DNA of 64,000 bases. Origin: Zizania palustris. Its lineage: Eukaryota > Streptophyta > Magnoliopsida > Poales > Poaceae. The position numbers and the translations under genes were made by a program. Position 1 is the stretch's first letter; each line of letters starts with the position of its first letter. The stretch covers positions 54,425,624 to 54,489,623 of the forward strand of contig JAAALK010000288.1 of assembly GCA_019279435.1 (NCBI GenBank), in the 5' to 3' direction. The notes under the pieces are model-generated. The model saw only the letters and a program-made list of their open reading frames with translations, ran no database searches and was not told the origin of the DNA. This document shows positions 21,104 to 32,313 of this stretch, in pieces.

Positions 21104-23466
21104 TGTAGGATCGAAAGTAGCGACCAGAGGGGGAGTGAATGGGCGCCTAAAAATTCTTTCGAATCAATGGCCTGCTCCCAACACCCAACGCACCTCAACA
21201 GACTTAGCAGGAAAAATAACCAGATCAACAAAGCCTAAAAAGATCTAGCCTATAAACGATCGGTGTCCTAAACAAATAAACACCAACACAGTGATAATAG
21301 GCAGATTAATAAAGCATTTAACACATGGGCAGATCAAGGATCACAGAAATAAACCATCACAGCAATTGGTCAGAGAGCACGTAAAATGAGAAGTCTTACT
21401 GTTTAATGTTGTCTCCTGTTCGGTACTTGACGAAGCCTACAGCGTTGAGCCTGTGATGGTTGTAGCGAAGTCTGCTACGAAGTCCTCTGTGCGAAGGATG
21501 ACTAGGTTGAAGGTTGTTCGGAGGAGTCGTGCGAAGTCTGCGTAGAGGTTGCCGAAGCCTGTGCAAAGTATGCAGTATCGAAGCTAAAAACCAAACTTCA
21601 GAACACACAACCTTCGAAACCTTAGAAGCTACGAAGTTGACTGGCCGAAGTACCAAGATCAGAGTACTACTTCGCTAACTTCGAAGCACAGCAGAAATCA
21701 GTGTTTAAAAAACAGTGCGAAGCCTAGCAGCAGGATAGCTTCGAAGTGGGTAACCTCCGAACTGAAAGCCTAAGTCCTTCGGACTGAAGCGAGGTCCCAA
21801 TGAAGCCTCTCTGCGCATAGCTTCGAAATGATTGACCTCCGAACCGAAAACTTCGCGACTCACTTCGAAGGCAAAACAATCAGAATATTTAGAGAGACAG
21901 CCGAGCGAAGCCTATGCTACGCAAAGTGTGGACCACGGAAAAGTCGAAGTATGCTTCGAAAGGACAAGTCCAGACAAAAAGAACAGACTTCGAACACCGA
22001 AGCAATCACTGCGAAGCGTGCAGAAGTCTTGCCGAAGCTTGATACTTACACACAGCTTCTCTAGAGGGACCCACATTCAGACCTTCGAATAGACAGTTCG
22101 AACAGTGACAGTACAAAAACAACTCAGTCGAAAACTCAGCTTCGAGAAACGTAATGCTTTTTCATTTATCAATCCGAAAATTGTACTGCGAGATTTTTCT
22201 ATGCTTTGCTGAGACAAAATGGACGTGTTACAGCAGAGCTAAGCAAATGCTAGTTGCAAGCTAGTATCTCTAGCCTTGCTATGATCACGCCTACAGCAGT
22301 AGCAGCAAGAAATGTAGGGCTACAGCTAGGCTTGTGTCTAGAAGTTAGTGTGCATAGAAATCACGAGTCAAGGACAGCAGCTCTAGTTCACAGGCAATAA
22401 AGAAACAACTTTGTGCTACGGTAGAACAAGATAGCCTACAACGCTAAACAAAAAGAAGGGGAACTAGCCCTAGAGCTATACGCAGAAAGAACCAAAAGAA
22501 AAGTAGTCGTCATAAACTTAATACAACCAAAAGATCAGGCTATTCAATGACACGCAAATCAAATCGATCAAGATTAAGATTCACAGTGAGGCGCATGATG
22601 AATAAAAAAACTCAGTCCATGGATAAAATAACCAAAGAAACTGAAGGACTGCACCTCGGGTCCATCGCAAGTACATGCGCAGCACGCAGCTCGCAGCGAT
22701 TTGGTTCCTGCACGCGCTCACCAAGAGATTGTCTTCTCGAAGGAACAGGAAGAACAGTGGCGGCGCTCAAAACAGGAACAATAAACGAACAGGAGCAAAA
22801 ATGTGGGGAAAGTGAACTCAGGTGTTTAGATTAAAGTTGGTTCCCCCTAACCCTAGGGATTGGGGCCCTATTTATAGGCAGCCCAATAGACTAGGAAAAT
22901 ACCAAAAAAACCCTTAGGGTTTTTTACAGACGCTGAAATTAATGGAAAAGACCAAACTGCCCTTAGGATATTTTTACAGACTCAACTGACTGACTGTGGG
23001 CCTAAGGACAAAATAGTAAACTCCTATTTACAGATAACTTGTCCGGAAGTGGAGCTTTCGTAGCGACTACGGCTTCACTCCAGGATGGTCTGATCCAAGA
23101 TCAGCGGTTGTCAGTTTTGCGCCGAAACTGACAAAGCGTCCATCGACTTTGCACCAGGTACCCGGATTGGGCCGGCCCGATTCCGCAGCTCTCTCAGCTC
23201 GGCAATCGCTCGCCGCCCGTGTACCTGAGTCAATCCTGGTCAACAGCCCAGTGGATCATCTGCTGCTCCTAGCCCATGTACCCAGACTGGGCCAGCCCGA
23301 CTTCGCGGCCCCTCTGCCCGATAGTCGATCACTGCCCGTGCACCTGAGTCACATGCGGCCCAGACGCAGCAGGTCTTCTCTCCTCATTAGTCCTCTTTGA
23401 CTACCGTTGACAATGACTCATCACATCTAGAGCCATGAGGCCCACGCTCTTCAGCATGGCTCCTCA
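21104..23466 (-). repeat. 3' LTR of Sirevirus copy 2 (2363 bp)
   Basis: Plus-strand ends are TGTAGGATCGAAAG and GGCTCCTCA, and the polypurine tract begins at 23467. CTTCGAAG-type palindromes are dense at about 21420-22140. A minus-strand TATA box lies at 22869-22876. Confidence 0.88.
22869..22876 (-). promoter_or_regulatory. TATA box of Sirevirus copy 2 LTR
   Basis: The minus strand reads GCCTATAAATAGGGCCCC, identical in core and flank to copy 1 at 10813-10820. Confidence 0.7.
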
Positions 23467-24852
23467 ATCTCCCCCTTGATGACTGCATTGTCAACACTTC
23501 TCTTCATCAGCTCTCCAGTACCTGCGAAACACACGTGGAAACACGAAAACAAAGCACAAGAAAAACAAAAGAAGAAAATAAAGTAAAGGTTTAACCCTAA
23601 TGACCAAAAGCCGAACAAAAGCAAGAAACGGTCATTATGGTTAACCAAAAGTAAAAGCTCAAAAACGAGTGCAATCTCAGAATCATCAACATGGATATCA
23701 AGAAGAGTAAGGACAAACGGGACAAAAACTCCCCCTAAAACAAATCCCAGAGAAAGCCAAAACTCCCCCTTAAACTCTTCTCCCAAAATTTCTCCCCCTT
23801 GTTGACAAGTGGACTCATCAAGCGAGACTAAATGCACTCGAAGGAGACACAAACTCCCCCTGAAATGCAACTCCCCCTCACAATATGCAATGAATGCAAC
23901 TGGGGTGCAAGTGGAGTGTAGAAAGCATGCTTCTCAGATATGATTGACTGCAATTTACAAAATCTAGCAGGTATAGCAAAAGACATACTGTCTAAGACAC
24001 ATGACATGATCAGTGCAACAGATGATATCTAAAGAAAGTCATTAGCACGCATTTTTCAATTTTTGCAAACAAAAGCATCACCACATTTTCCAGTTGACAA
24101 GCAAGGTAAAGCATGAGATGTAGAAGCTAATGATATCTACCAAGATAAGCATTGTCCAAAACCAAGTGCTTCAGCAAACTTGTTGTCTTTTAATTTTCAG
24201 GCTTTTTCATTTTCCTTTTTCATTTGTGCCAGGGGTTATTTGCATGTCAAACCTTATGCTGACCGACCAAGTCAAACCTAGGCCAAAACTGGACCATCAG
24301 AAGCTTAAGACATTGGTCTTGGCATACATTACACCATCCTAGTTCATACCAAAGTGCTATGGTAAGCAGTACAGAACAATGCAATGCGACAAAGCAAACC
24401 CACATGGATCTTTTCAATCTAAAGCATAAAAAGGTATGGAATTTTCATTTTTCCTATTTTTCATCATTTTATAGCACATTTCCATGTTCAAAGCATAAAG
24501 ATATCCAAGTTGCATATTTGCATCTAAGTAAGGTACTAGCTACAAGGCATGTAACAGATAGCAAAAGCATTCAGCCTACACATGCTAGTTACGAGAAGCA
24601 ATGGTGATCGTTTTTCAATTTTAAAGCATAAAAACCATGCATATCACAGATATCAGACATATCAAGTGAACTGAACCAAAGCATTATCATCGACAAGTAA
24701 TCAAAAGCATGTACCAACTAGAATAAGTAAAGCAGTTTAATCATATAACAGAAGCAAGCTCAAAAGTGTGATATGTGAGTATGTATGATATGAACACACA
24801 CAAAAAGACTCAAGAAAAGAGTAAAGAAGAAAGAAAACTGACTCAAAATATC
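23467..24852 (-). other. Non-coding 3' region of Sirevirus copy 2 with multiple polypurine tracts
   Basis: Tracts of the AGGGGGAG type (minus strand) occur at about 23468-23478, 23729-23740, 23760-23772, 23788-23800, 23852-23862 and 23868-23880. No gene is visible. The whole stretch aligns well with 2079-3409. Confidence 0.75.
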
Positions 24853-26624
24853 CTAAAAAGGATACACAACACCCAAATCCCCTCGTAAACGCTCAAAGGT
24901 AGACTGATCTATGGGTTTGGTGAAAATGTCAGCCAACTGATGATGAGTATCAACATGAACAAGGTCAATGACACCTTTCTCATATTGATCCCTCAGAAAG
25001 TGAAAGCGCACATCAATGTGTTTGGTTTTTGAGTGGAAACAAGGGTTTTTCCCTACACTAATAGCACTAGTGCTGTCGCAAAACAGAGGAACTATGGTAG
25101 GAAAGAACAACCCAAAATCTTGCAAAGTGGAAATCATACAAACTAACTGTGAGCAGCAGCTAGCAGCAGCTACATACTCAGCCTCAGTGGTCGAAAGAGC
25201 AACTCCAGACTGCTTTGGAGAAGACTAAGAAACAAGAGAAGTATCAAGAAACTAGCAAGTATCGGAAGTCGACTTGCGATCCAACCGGCACCTACCAAAG
25301 TCAGCATTTGAAAAGCCAGATAAATCAAGAGATGATGATGCTAAATAGTAAAGACCAAGATCAGGCGCATAGGTGAGATACCTAAAAATGCGCTTGACAG
25401 CCTGCCGATGAGATGCGCGTGGTGAAGACTGGAAGCACGCGCACAACCCTACGATGAACTGTATGTCCGGTCTTGTCGCCATCAAGTACAGCAGCGAACT
25501 AATCATCCCTCAAAAATCTCTCTCATTGACCTTAACGCTTCTCTCGTCCTTGTCCAGGCCCCTAGATGTTCCCATTGGGGTCATCTGAAGCTTCAGCTCT
25601 CCACCAAAGTCGAATTTCTTCAACATGTCTCGAGTGTACTTACCCTAGTGGATGAAGGTGCCGTCCTTGGTCTGCTTGATCTGGAGCCCTAAGAAGTACT
25701 TGAGCTTACCCATGAGGCTCATCTCAAACTCGCTATGCATCTGCTTAGAAAACTTGGACACAAGAGAATTAGTAGTACCGCCAAAGATAATGTCGTCCAC
25801 GTAAATCTGAGCGACTAAGAAATCTAAAGCATCTCTGAGCAAGAAAAGAGTTTTATCCACAGAACCCATCACAAAGCCCTTCCCTAACAAAAATTGCTTT
25901 AACCGGTCATACCAAGCCCTGGGGGCTTGCTTCAGACCGTATAAAGCTTTCTCCAGCTTAAAAACATGTCGAGGAAACTTAGGGTTCTCAAAGCCTGGGG
26001 CTGCCTAACATAAACCTCCTCCTCTATGTACCCGTTCAGAAAAGCACTCTTGACACCCATTTGAAAAAGCTTAAAAACCTTCGAAGCGGCAAAAGCTAAG
26101 AAAATGCGAATGGACTCTAGATGGGCAATAGGGGCGAAAGTTTCTTCAAAGTCAATACCTTCCTTCTGGCAAAAACCCTGTGCCACCAGTCGAGCTTTGT
26201 TGCGCACCACAACCCCATCTTCACCTTGCTTGTTTTTGAACACCCACTTGGTGCCTATGGGGTTGCATCCGAGTGGCAGCTCAACCAGTGTCCAAACCCG
26301 ATTGCGGACAAAGTTCTCAAGCTCTTCTTGCATGGCATTAATCCAATTAGAATCAGAAAGAGCATGAGAAACGTCTATGGGCTCAAAAGATGCAACAAAA
26401 GAAGATTCAGCAAACACAGCAAGAGAGTCAACAGACGAACGCAAAGTCCTTTCAGACAAATCACCGATGATGAGATCCGACGGGTGATCACGCTGAACTG
26501 CTCGGGATCCCTGGTGATCTGAAGTTACCTCACCGGAGTCAGCAGTAGGCACCTCTGGACTCGACTGAGGGGGCTCGATTGAAGTGGAAGAAGTGATCAA
26601 AGGTCCGCCCTCGTCTTCAGTCAA
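24853..26624 (-). pseudogene. pol: Copia reverse transcriptase-RNase H, copy 2
   Basis: RT starts with WTLVELPLGCNPIGTKWVFK and ARLVAQGFCQKEGIDFEETF (about 26140-26300), breaks near 25950, then continues with YVDDIIFGGT (about 25800) and the MISSLLYLMATRPDIQF block (about 25450-25506). RNase H holds the ADIFTKPIDQSTFERL C-terminus, ending at 24853. An in-frame stop near 25229 and the break near 25252 split RNase H. The upstream part carries an acidic Ser/Pro linker (SSPEVPTADSGEVTSD). It would encode cDNA synthesis if intact. Confidence 0.9.
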
Positions 26625-26651
26625 AGTCTCAGAAGGTGTGGGTTTTGTAGG

Positions 26652-28042
26652 CTATGCAGAAGGCCCACCCTCATCAGCAGCTGGAGTGTCATCATCTTCC
26701 TCAAAGATGGACTCTCCGAGCTCACCATCTCTAGAAGACTCAAAAGGAGACAAACAAGGCGAGGACTCAACAAAAGAAACCTCACAAGTCTCAACAAGCT
26801 GCTGGGAGTCAAGGTTCCAAACACGGAAGCCTCGAGAAAGTAAAGCGTAGCCAAGAAAAACTCCATCCCAGCAACGAGACTCAAACTTGTCCAAATGCCC
26901 TCCCTTCTTGAGCACAAAGCACTTGCAGCCAAACGCTCGCAAGTGGCTCACCTTGGGTTGTCTGCCAAACCGCAATTCATATGAAGTCTTACCTAGGTAA
27001 GCTCTAAGAAAAATGCGGTTGGCTAAATAGCAAGCAGTGTTCATTGCTTCAGCCCATAAACGCCTAGGAGTCCTGTTCTCATCGAGCATCATCCTGGCCA
27101 TCTCGACTAGCGTGCAGTTCTTTCTTTCCACAACGCCGTTCTGTGGGGGAGTGTAAGGAGAGGAAAACTGATGGTCAAGACCCTGATCACTACAGAAGCT
27201 GACGAATTGAGAGTTATTCAACTCAAAGCCGTTGTCAGAACGAATTGCTCGCATCCGACCATTCTTCTCATTCTTCAGCTTCAAAATCAGGTCATGAACA
27301 AAATGAAAAGTTTCATCCTTAGAGTCCAAAAGAAAACCCACGAGAATCGAGAAAAATTGTCAACGATCACAAGCGCGTACCACTTCCCACCGTCTGAGCG
27401 TACCCGAGCTGGACCAACATTGTCCATGTGTAACAGCTCGCCCGGATACGAAGTCATCACCTGAGTCGCAGGTGAGTGAGAAGCGGCAACCATTTTCCCG
27501 TGACGATAGGGATGACAAACTAGATCCTTCTCCATTTTAAGCTTGGGCAATCCTCGGATGAGGTCCATAGAGCTCAACCTGACTAGTAGATCAAAACTCA
27601 AATGACCTAACCTCCTATGCCACTTCCAGAGCTCAGAGGAGGATCCAACAATTAAACAGCGAGAAGGGCCAAAAGAACTAGAGAAGTCAATCCGAAAAAC
27701 CTTACCAAAAGGTAAGATCTGGCAAATCAAAGACCCTCTAGAATCAATCACAAAAGAACTGCCCTTCTTAAAACGAACCTCAAAACCATCCTCAAGAAGT
27801 TGCGAAACAGAAATCAAATTAAAGTTCAAATTTCCAACCAAAGCAACGTTCTTCAAAGAGAAATGGTCTGAGATGCGAATTGAACCAATGCCATGTACCT
27901 TCCCTTGACCACTGTTCCCGAATGTGATGTATTCCTTGGAGCTCAGGGGAGAGAGACTGGAGAACCATCTGCGATGTCCCGTCATGTGGCGAGAGCATCC
28001 TGAGTCCATGATCCAAACATCCTCTAGTCCCCGATCCTGCAC
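26652..28042 (-). pseudogene. pol: Copia protease-integrase, copy 2
   Basis: Protease: VWIMDSGCSRHMTGHRRWF at about 27960-28020. Zinc-binding region: LWKWHRRLGHLSFDLLVRLS. Integrase catalytic blocks: HMDNVGPARV (first Asp), IRSDNGFELN (second Asp), QNGVVERKNCTLVEM (Glu). A frameshift near 27341-27355 separates the second half. This copy keeps the Arg codon that is a TGA in copy 1. The long C-terminal linker ends in acidic GELGESIFEEDDDTP. Confidence 0.9.
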
Positions 28043-28049
28043 AATCAGT

Positions 28050-29453
28050 GGTTGTAAGGGGGAGCAAATGGTCCGGCACCAGGTTTAGCAAAAGAACTAA
28101 ACCAGTGTCGAGTCATCTTCTCAAAAGACGGAAAGCAGAAATCATCATAAGAGTTCAGACCAAAATGCGGCTCAAAACGCGGTCCATGGTTCTACCTAAA
28201 ACCTTGGCCACGAGGTCCAGGACCGTAACCAATACGGCCTGGAGCTCTGCCGGAACGAACACCACCATCTGGAGCACGAGCATGAAAGCCGTCTCCCTAC
28301 CACCACCTACACGACGCGGCCTAGCCTCCAGCCTCTCCCCACGTCGAGGAACTCTCAGTCTACCACCCTGCTGGTAGAACTGCTCCTGGCCACCACGAGC
28401 ACGCTATGCTCTCTCAACCCGCTTCCTCGTGAAGCAAAACTCCACAAGATGCTCGTCTCTCTGACAATACTCACAGTGATAGATGGGCTTCTTGGGATGT
28501 GGTTGAGGCTTGGTGTTCTTGGGCTTAGTGGTGTTTGGTGTAGTCTTCTTGGTTTGAGAGGGTCCAGGAAGAGAGTCAAGAGAAGTGTGGAGGTGTTTGG
28601 GCTTTGGAACCCAAATGGGCTTCTTGGGTGGAGCTTTGGGCTATTCTTGGAACACTCCATCCATGGGCTGGCTAGCCTGGAAAGATTCAGTGGAGTGAGT
28701 CTTGGGGTACCTCTGCTCAGGAGTCATTTTAATCCACTCCACTGCCCGGCTAATGGCACTCTCAAAGTCAGCCTTGGTGTAAGTGTAGCCTACCCCAAAC
28801 TCATCCTGCCTCTTAAACTGCTGGATCATCATGCCGAGCTGTGGCTCTCTGGCACTAATCCAACTCAGGACTGAACGGAGGTAAAAGTTTTCATTCTGGG
28901 CATCAGCTAGCTCCTTTCTCAAGGAAGCTAGAACCTCCACCTGAGACAAGCAGGTCTCACATTCTCTATCAACCTGGACAGACTTTTTGGCTTTCAACTT
29001 AATCAACTCCAATCTAAGAGACAAGCAGTTCTCACAGACAGTTGGTGGAACTGACAGTGTCTCAAGCTCTAGCCTAGTCTGAGCCAGCTCAGCTCTCACT
29101 CTCTCCAAATCACCCAAATGCTCATCGCCCTTGGCTTTCAGCTCAGCTAAACTAGCTAGATGAGATGGGCAATCAGCACAGGGTACGACGACAGTGGCAT
29201 GAGCATCTTTCAGCTCCAGCTGAGCGCTCTCAAGCTCAGTGGCCAAAGTGTCCCTCTCATCAACCCTTTCTGTGTACCTGGACTTCAGAGTCGACAGGTC
29301 ACACAGAAGCACCTCACACTTTGGGCACTCACTGCTATCTCCCAAGCAAGGGGAAGAAGATAACTCTCAATTCTGTCGTTGGCCACGGCAAGCTCACTCT
29401 CTAGTTCATCTATCCTCTTCTTAGCCCCCCTAAGCAGTTTTTTCCCGATATTT
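28050..29453 (-). pseudogene. gag: Sirevirus GAG C-terminal half, copy 2
   Basis: The coiled coil at 28641-29345 is in one open frame of 234 codons (SRYTERVDERDTLATELESA, LERVRAELAQTRLELETL). It includes paired-Cys spacers CADCPSHL and CENCLSLRLEL. The second zinc knuckle, CEYCQRDEHLVEFC, lies at about 28430-28475 and keeps all Cys/His positions. The frame ends at a TGA in ACCACTGATTGTGCAGGATC, which overlaps pol in the -1 frame as in copy 1. The N-terminal half is deleted. Confidence 0.82.
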
Positions 29454-29469
29454 TAGCCGATTTGAAAGG

Positions 29470-30227
29470 TTGCTTTTGATAGAATGCGGCAGTATGGTAT
29501 GAAAATGAACCCACTCAAGTGTGCTTTTGGTGTGTCGGCGGGTAAGTTCTTAGGTTTCATGATTCACGAGAGAGGCATTGAAATTGATCCTAAGAGACTT
29601 GAGAAGATTAGAAATATTGTAGCGCCGACATGCAAAAGAGACGTACAAAAATTGCTAGGCAAGATGAACTATTTGCGTCTCTTTATATCCAACTTGTCCG
29701 GCAAGATTGATGCCTTTGTCCCCATACTCTGGCTAAAAAACGAAGCCGAGTTCACTTGGGGGGCAAGCCAGCAAAGTGCTTTTGAGAAGATCAAGGAGTG
29801 CTTGTCATCACCGCCTATGGTGAGAGTGCCCAAAGCTGGGATACCGTTTTAGCTATACATCACTGCTGAAGATAGCGTGATTGGGGCCGTGCTAACCCAG
29901 GAGGTAGAGGGAAAAGAGTACATCATCACATTCTTGAGCCGTCGCCTACTAGACACCGAGACCAGGAACGCGTTTGTAGAACGATTGTGTTTATCACTTT
30001 ACTACACGTGCACCAAATTACGCCACTATCTTCTCCCTACTACATTTGTTGTCGTTTGCCAAACCGATGTTATGAAGCACATTTTACAGAAGCTGATTCT
30101 AAGTGGAAGAATCGGAAAATGGGCTTACGCGTTGATTGAGTACGATTTGTCCTACGAACCCCTGAGATCGATGAAAGGCCAAATCGTCGCCAACTTTATA
30201 GTTGATCACCACGTAGATGTCAGCTAG
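29470..30227 (+). pseudogene. pol: Gypsy A RT C-terminus and RNase H
   Basis: 29484-29852 encodes the RT thumb/connection (MNPLKCAFGVSAGKFLGFMI, HERGIEIDPKR, LLGKMNYLRLFISN). A TAG at 29850 stops it. 29877-30227 encodes RNase H (IITFLSRRLLDTE, RLCLSLYYTCTKLRHYLL, QTDVMKHILQ). The first codons near 29460-29482 are out of frame with stops. A further TAG lies at 30225, before the second RNase H. The RT palm with its YVDD box is not present. Confidence 0.85.
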
Positions 30228-30935
30228 AGTGACAATATTTCCCTAGTTGAGGTAGTGCCATGGAAACTTTATTTTGATGGTTCGGCTTGCAAGAGTGGCC
30301 AAGGTATTGGAGTGGTTCTCATATCACCTAATGGAATGCACTTTGAAACTTTGGCCCATCTAGAATTTTCTTCCACTAATAACCAAGCTGAATACGAAGC
30401 TTTGTTGCTAGGTCTTGAGTTACTAGAATCAGTAGGTTCTAGACATGTTCACACATATTGTGATTCTTTGTTAGTAGTGCAACAAGTAGCTAAAAGTGCT
30501 CAATGCTTTAACGACTTACTGAATAGTTACTTGGATAAATGTCTAGACATAGTTGCTACTTTCGATGACTTCAAAATGTCTCACGTATCAAGAGAAGCCA
30601 ATTCAGTCGCAAATGATTTGGCTCAGCAAGCATCTGGTTACCAAGTCCGGAGAGGAAAATTTTCTGTATTAGAGAAGTCGATGCTTGGTCTCACTGCCGA
30701 AGCCAGTAACGGTGGGCAGGCGCACCCTCCGGGTCGAACCCCTCTAGCCGCCGAAGGTCACTACGCGCCAAAGACCCCGGACCAGAGTACCCTTCTGACC
30801 GAAGGACCTAGCACGTCGAAGTCTGTAGGCCGAAGCCTCCCACACGGAGAAGGCTCCCCAGGGTCCGAACCCTCCGGAGGGCTTCGGCCCAGCACACTCC
30901 GAACGCCTAGCCCGACCAAGCTTCGGCAGGAGTAG
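30228..30935 (+). pseudogene. pol: Gypsy A archaeal-type RNase H with unusual linker
   Basis: The second RNase H runs from MPWKLYFDGSACKSGQGIGV at 30258. It has the catalytic set visible as FDGS (Asp), NNQAEYEAL (Glu), YCDSLLVVQ (Asp) and SREANSVANDLAQQA (Asp), so its active site looks intact. This domain marks the Tat lineage. From about 30690 the same frame runs into some 80 codons of low-complexity Pro/Ser-rich sequence built from CTTCGG/CCGAAG motifs (SPGSEPSGGLRPSTLRTPSP) and stops at 30933. Gypsy B has a different motif class here (40640-40800). Confidence 0.82.
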
Positions 30936-30959
30936 GAATGGCTCGGGGGGCACCCCGAA

Positions 30960-32225
30960 GTCAGTAATTTAGAAATTTTTTCAGAAGGTGAGCCAGCGAG
31001 ACCCTCTGAAACCTACAAGGGTGATTGGAGAATCCCAATCATCCAGTATTTGAGAGACCCTAGCCGAAGGATTGATAAGAATGTTCGACGACAAGCATTC
31101 AAATTCATGTTGATAGACAACACATTGTACCATCGAACCATCGATGGAGTACTATTGAAGTTTTTAGACCACGAACAATCCCAGGTGGCTACGGGAGAAG
31201 TCCATGAAGGACTTTGCGGCACTCATCAGTCGGCCCAGAAAATGAGTTGGATGCTCAAAAGAGCGGGTTTTTATTGGCCGATTATGACCAAAGATTGCTT
31301 CAAGTACTATAGAGGGTGTGAAGCATGTCAGAAGTTTGGCAATATTCAGTTAGCTCCTGCCTCATTACTCAATCCTATTGTCAAGCCATGGTCGTTTCGA
31401 GGTTGGGGTTTAGACTTCATCAGCCAGATTCACCCTCCTTCCTCAAAAGGGCATCGGTTCGTGTTGATGGCGATAGATTACTTCACTAAGTGGACCGAGG
31501 CCGTACCTCTCAAGAATATGACTCACAATGAGGTACGTGATTTTATTTTGAAGCACATCATACATAGATTTGGCATTCCTCAAACTCTTACAACGGATCA
31601 AGGTAGTTCATTTGTTTCTGGAGAAATGAGGGACTTTACCGAATATTATGGTATTAAGTTGATAAACTCTTCACCATACTACGCTCAGGCCAATGGTCAG
31701 GATGAGTCTAGTAATAAAACCGTGATTAAGCTCATTAAGAAGAAAATTGAAGAGTTTCCTAAAAGGTGGCATGAAGTGCTTTTCGAGGCGCTATGGGCTT
31801 GTAGAATTGAAAAGCACGGTGCTACCAAAGTCAGTCGATATGAGTTGGTATATGGACAAGATGGCTTATCGGTCGGCGAGTATGAGACTCTTTTGAAGGT
31901 TAATTTAGAGGAAGTGACCGATAAGAGACTAAGGGCTTTAGAAGCCATAGTAGACAAGAAGAGAGTAGCTAAAGCCTACAATAAGAAGGTTAAACCAAAA
32001 TCGTTTCAAGTAGGAGATTTGATTTGGAAGACGATTTTACCCTTAGACACGAAGAATCCTAGATTTGGTAAATGGTCACCTAGTTTGGAAGGTCCTTTTA
32101 AGATAGCCGAAATCGCTCCCGGCAATGCTTACGTGTTGGAATCTCTGCAAGGAGAGCAGTTTCGAAGAGCTTTGAATGGTAGGTACTTGAAAAGGTATTT
32201 CCCAAGTGTGTGGCAAACAACATGA
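30960..32225 (+). CDS. pol: Gypsy A integrase
   Basis: This is an open frame of over 390 codons, in frame with sequence upstream of 31050. The HHCC zinc domain is visible (VHEGLCGTHQSAQKM, CFKYYRGCEACQKF) at about 31200-31335. The DDE core has LDFISQIHPP (Asp), TTDQGSSFVS (Asp) and NGQDESSNKTV (Glu; related elements have Ala before this Glu). A C-terminal GPFKIAEIAPGNAYVLE region, as in Gypsy elements without a chromodomain, ends in RALNGRYLKRYFPSVW, at the stop 32223-32225. It is the least damaged pol domain of the Gypsy copies here, but its polyprotein is broken upstream. Confidence 0.85.
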   Translation, partial: VSNLEIFSEGEPARPSETYKGDWRIPIIQYLRDPSRRIDKNVRRQAFKFMLIDNTLYHRTIDGVLLKFLDHEQSQVATGEVHEGLCGTHQSAQKMSWMLKRAGFYWPIMTKDCFKYYRGCEACQKFGNIQLAPASLLNPIVKPWSFRGWGLDFISQIHPPSSKGHRFVLMAIDYFTKWTEAVPLKNMTHNEVRDFILKHIIHRFGIPQTLTTDQGSSFVSGEMRDFTEYYGIKLINSSPYYAQANGQDESSNKTVIKLIKKKIEEFPKRWHEVLFEALWACRIEKHGATKVSRYELVYGQDGLSVGEYETLLKVNLEEVTDKRLRALEAIVDKKRVAKAYNKKVKPKSFQVGDLIWKTILPLDTKNPRFGKWSPSLEGPFKIAEIAPGNAYVLESLQGEQFRRALNGRYLKRYFPSVWQTT

Positions 32226-32295
32226 AGGGTGTCGAAAAGCCGATATGGACGGTATCATCTTCAGCTCATTGTACTTTTAGTTCACTCAGTTCACT

Positions 32296-32313
32296 AAAAG
32301 GCAGAGGGGCATG
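32296..32313 (+). other. Polypurine tract of Gypsy A
   Basis: AAAAGGCAGAGGGGCATG lies directly before the LTR. Gypsy B has a similar tract at 42219-42236. Confidence 0.75.

Larger units (their letters stand above)
21104..29453 (-). mobile_element. Sirevirus-type Copia retrotransposon, copy 2 (5' truncated)
   Basis: It is the same family as copy 1, with a full 3' LTR (21104-23466), non-coding 3' region, RNase H, RT, integrase, protease and the C-terminal half of gag. Homology stops at 29453 inside the gag coiled-coil region (copy 1 continues past the equivalent point at 7995). The first zinc knuckle, gag start, primer site and 5' LTR are missing, and the sequence joins Gypsy A pol. Confidence 0.9.
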
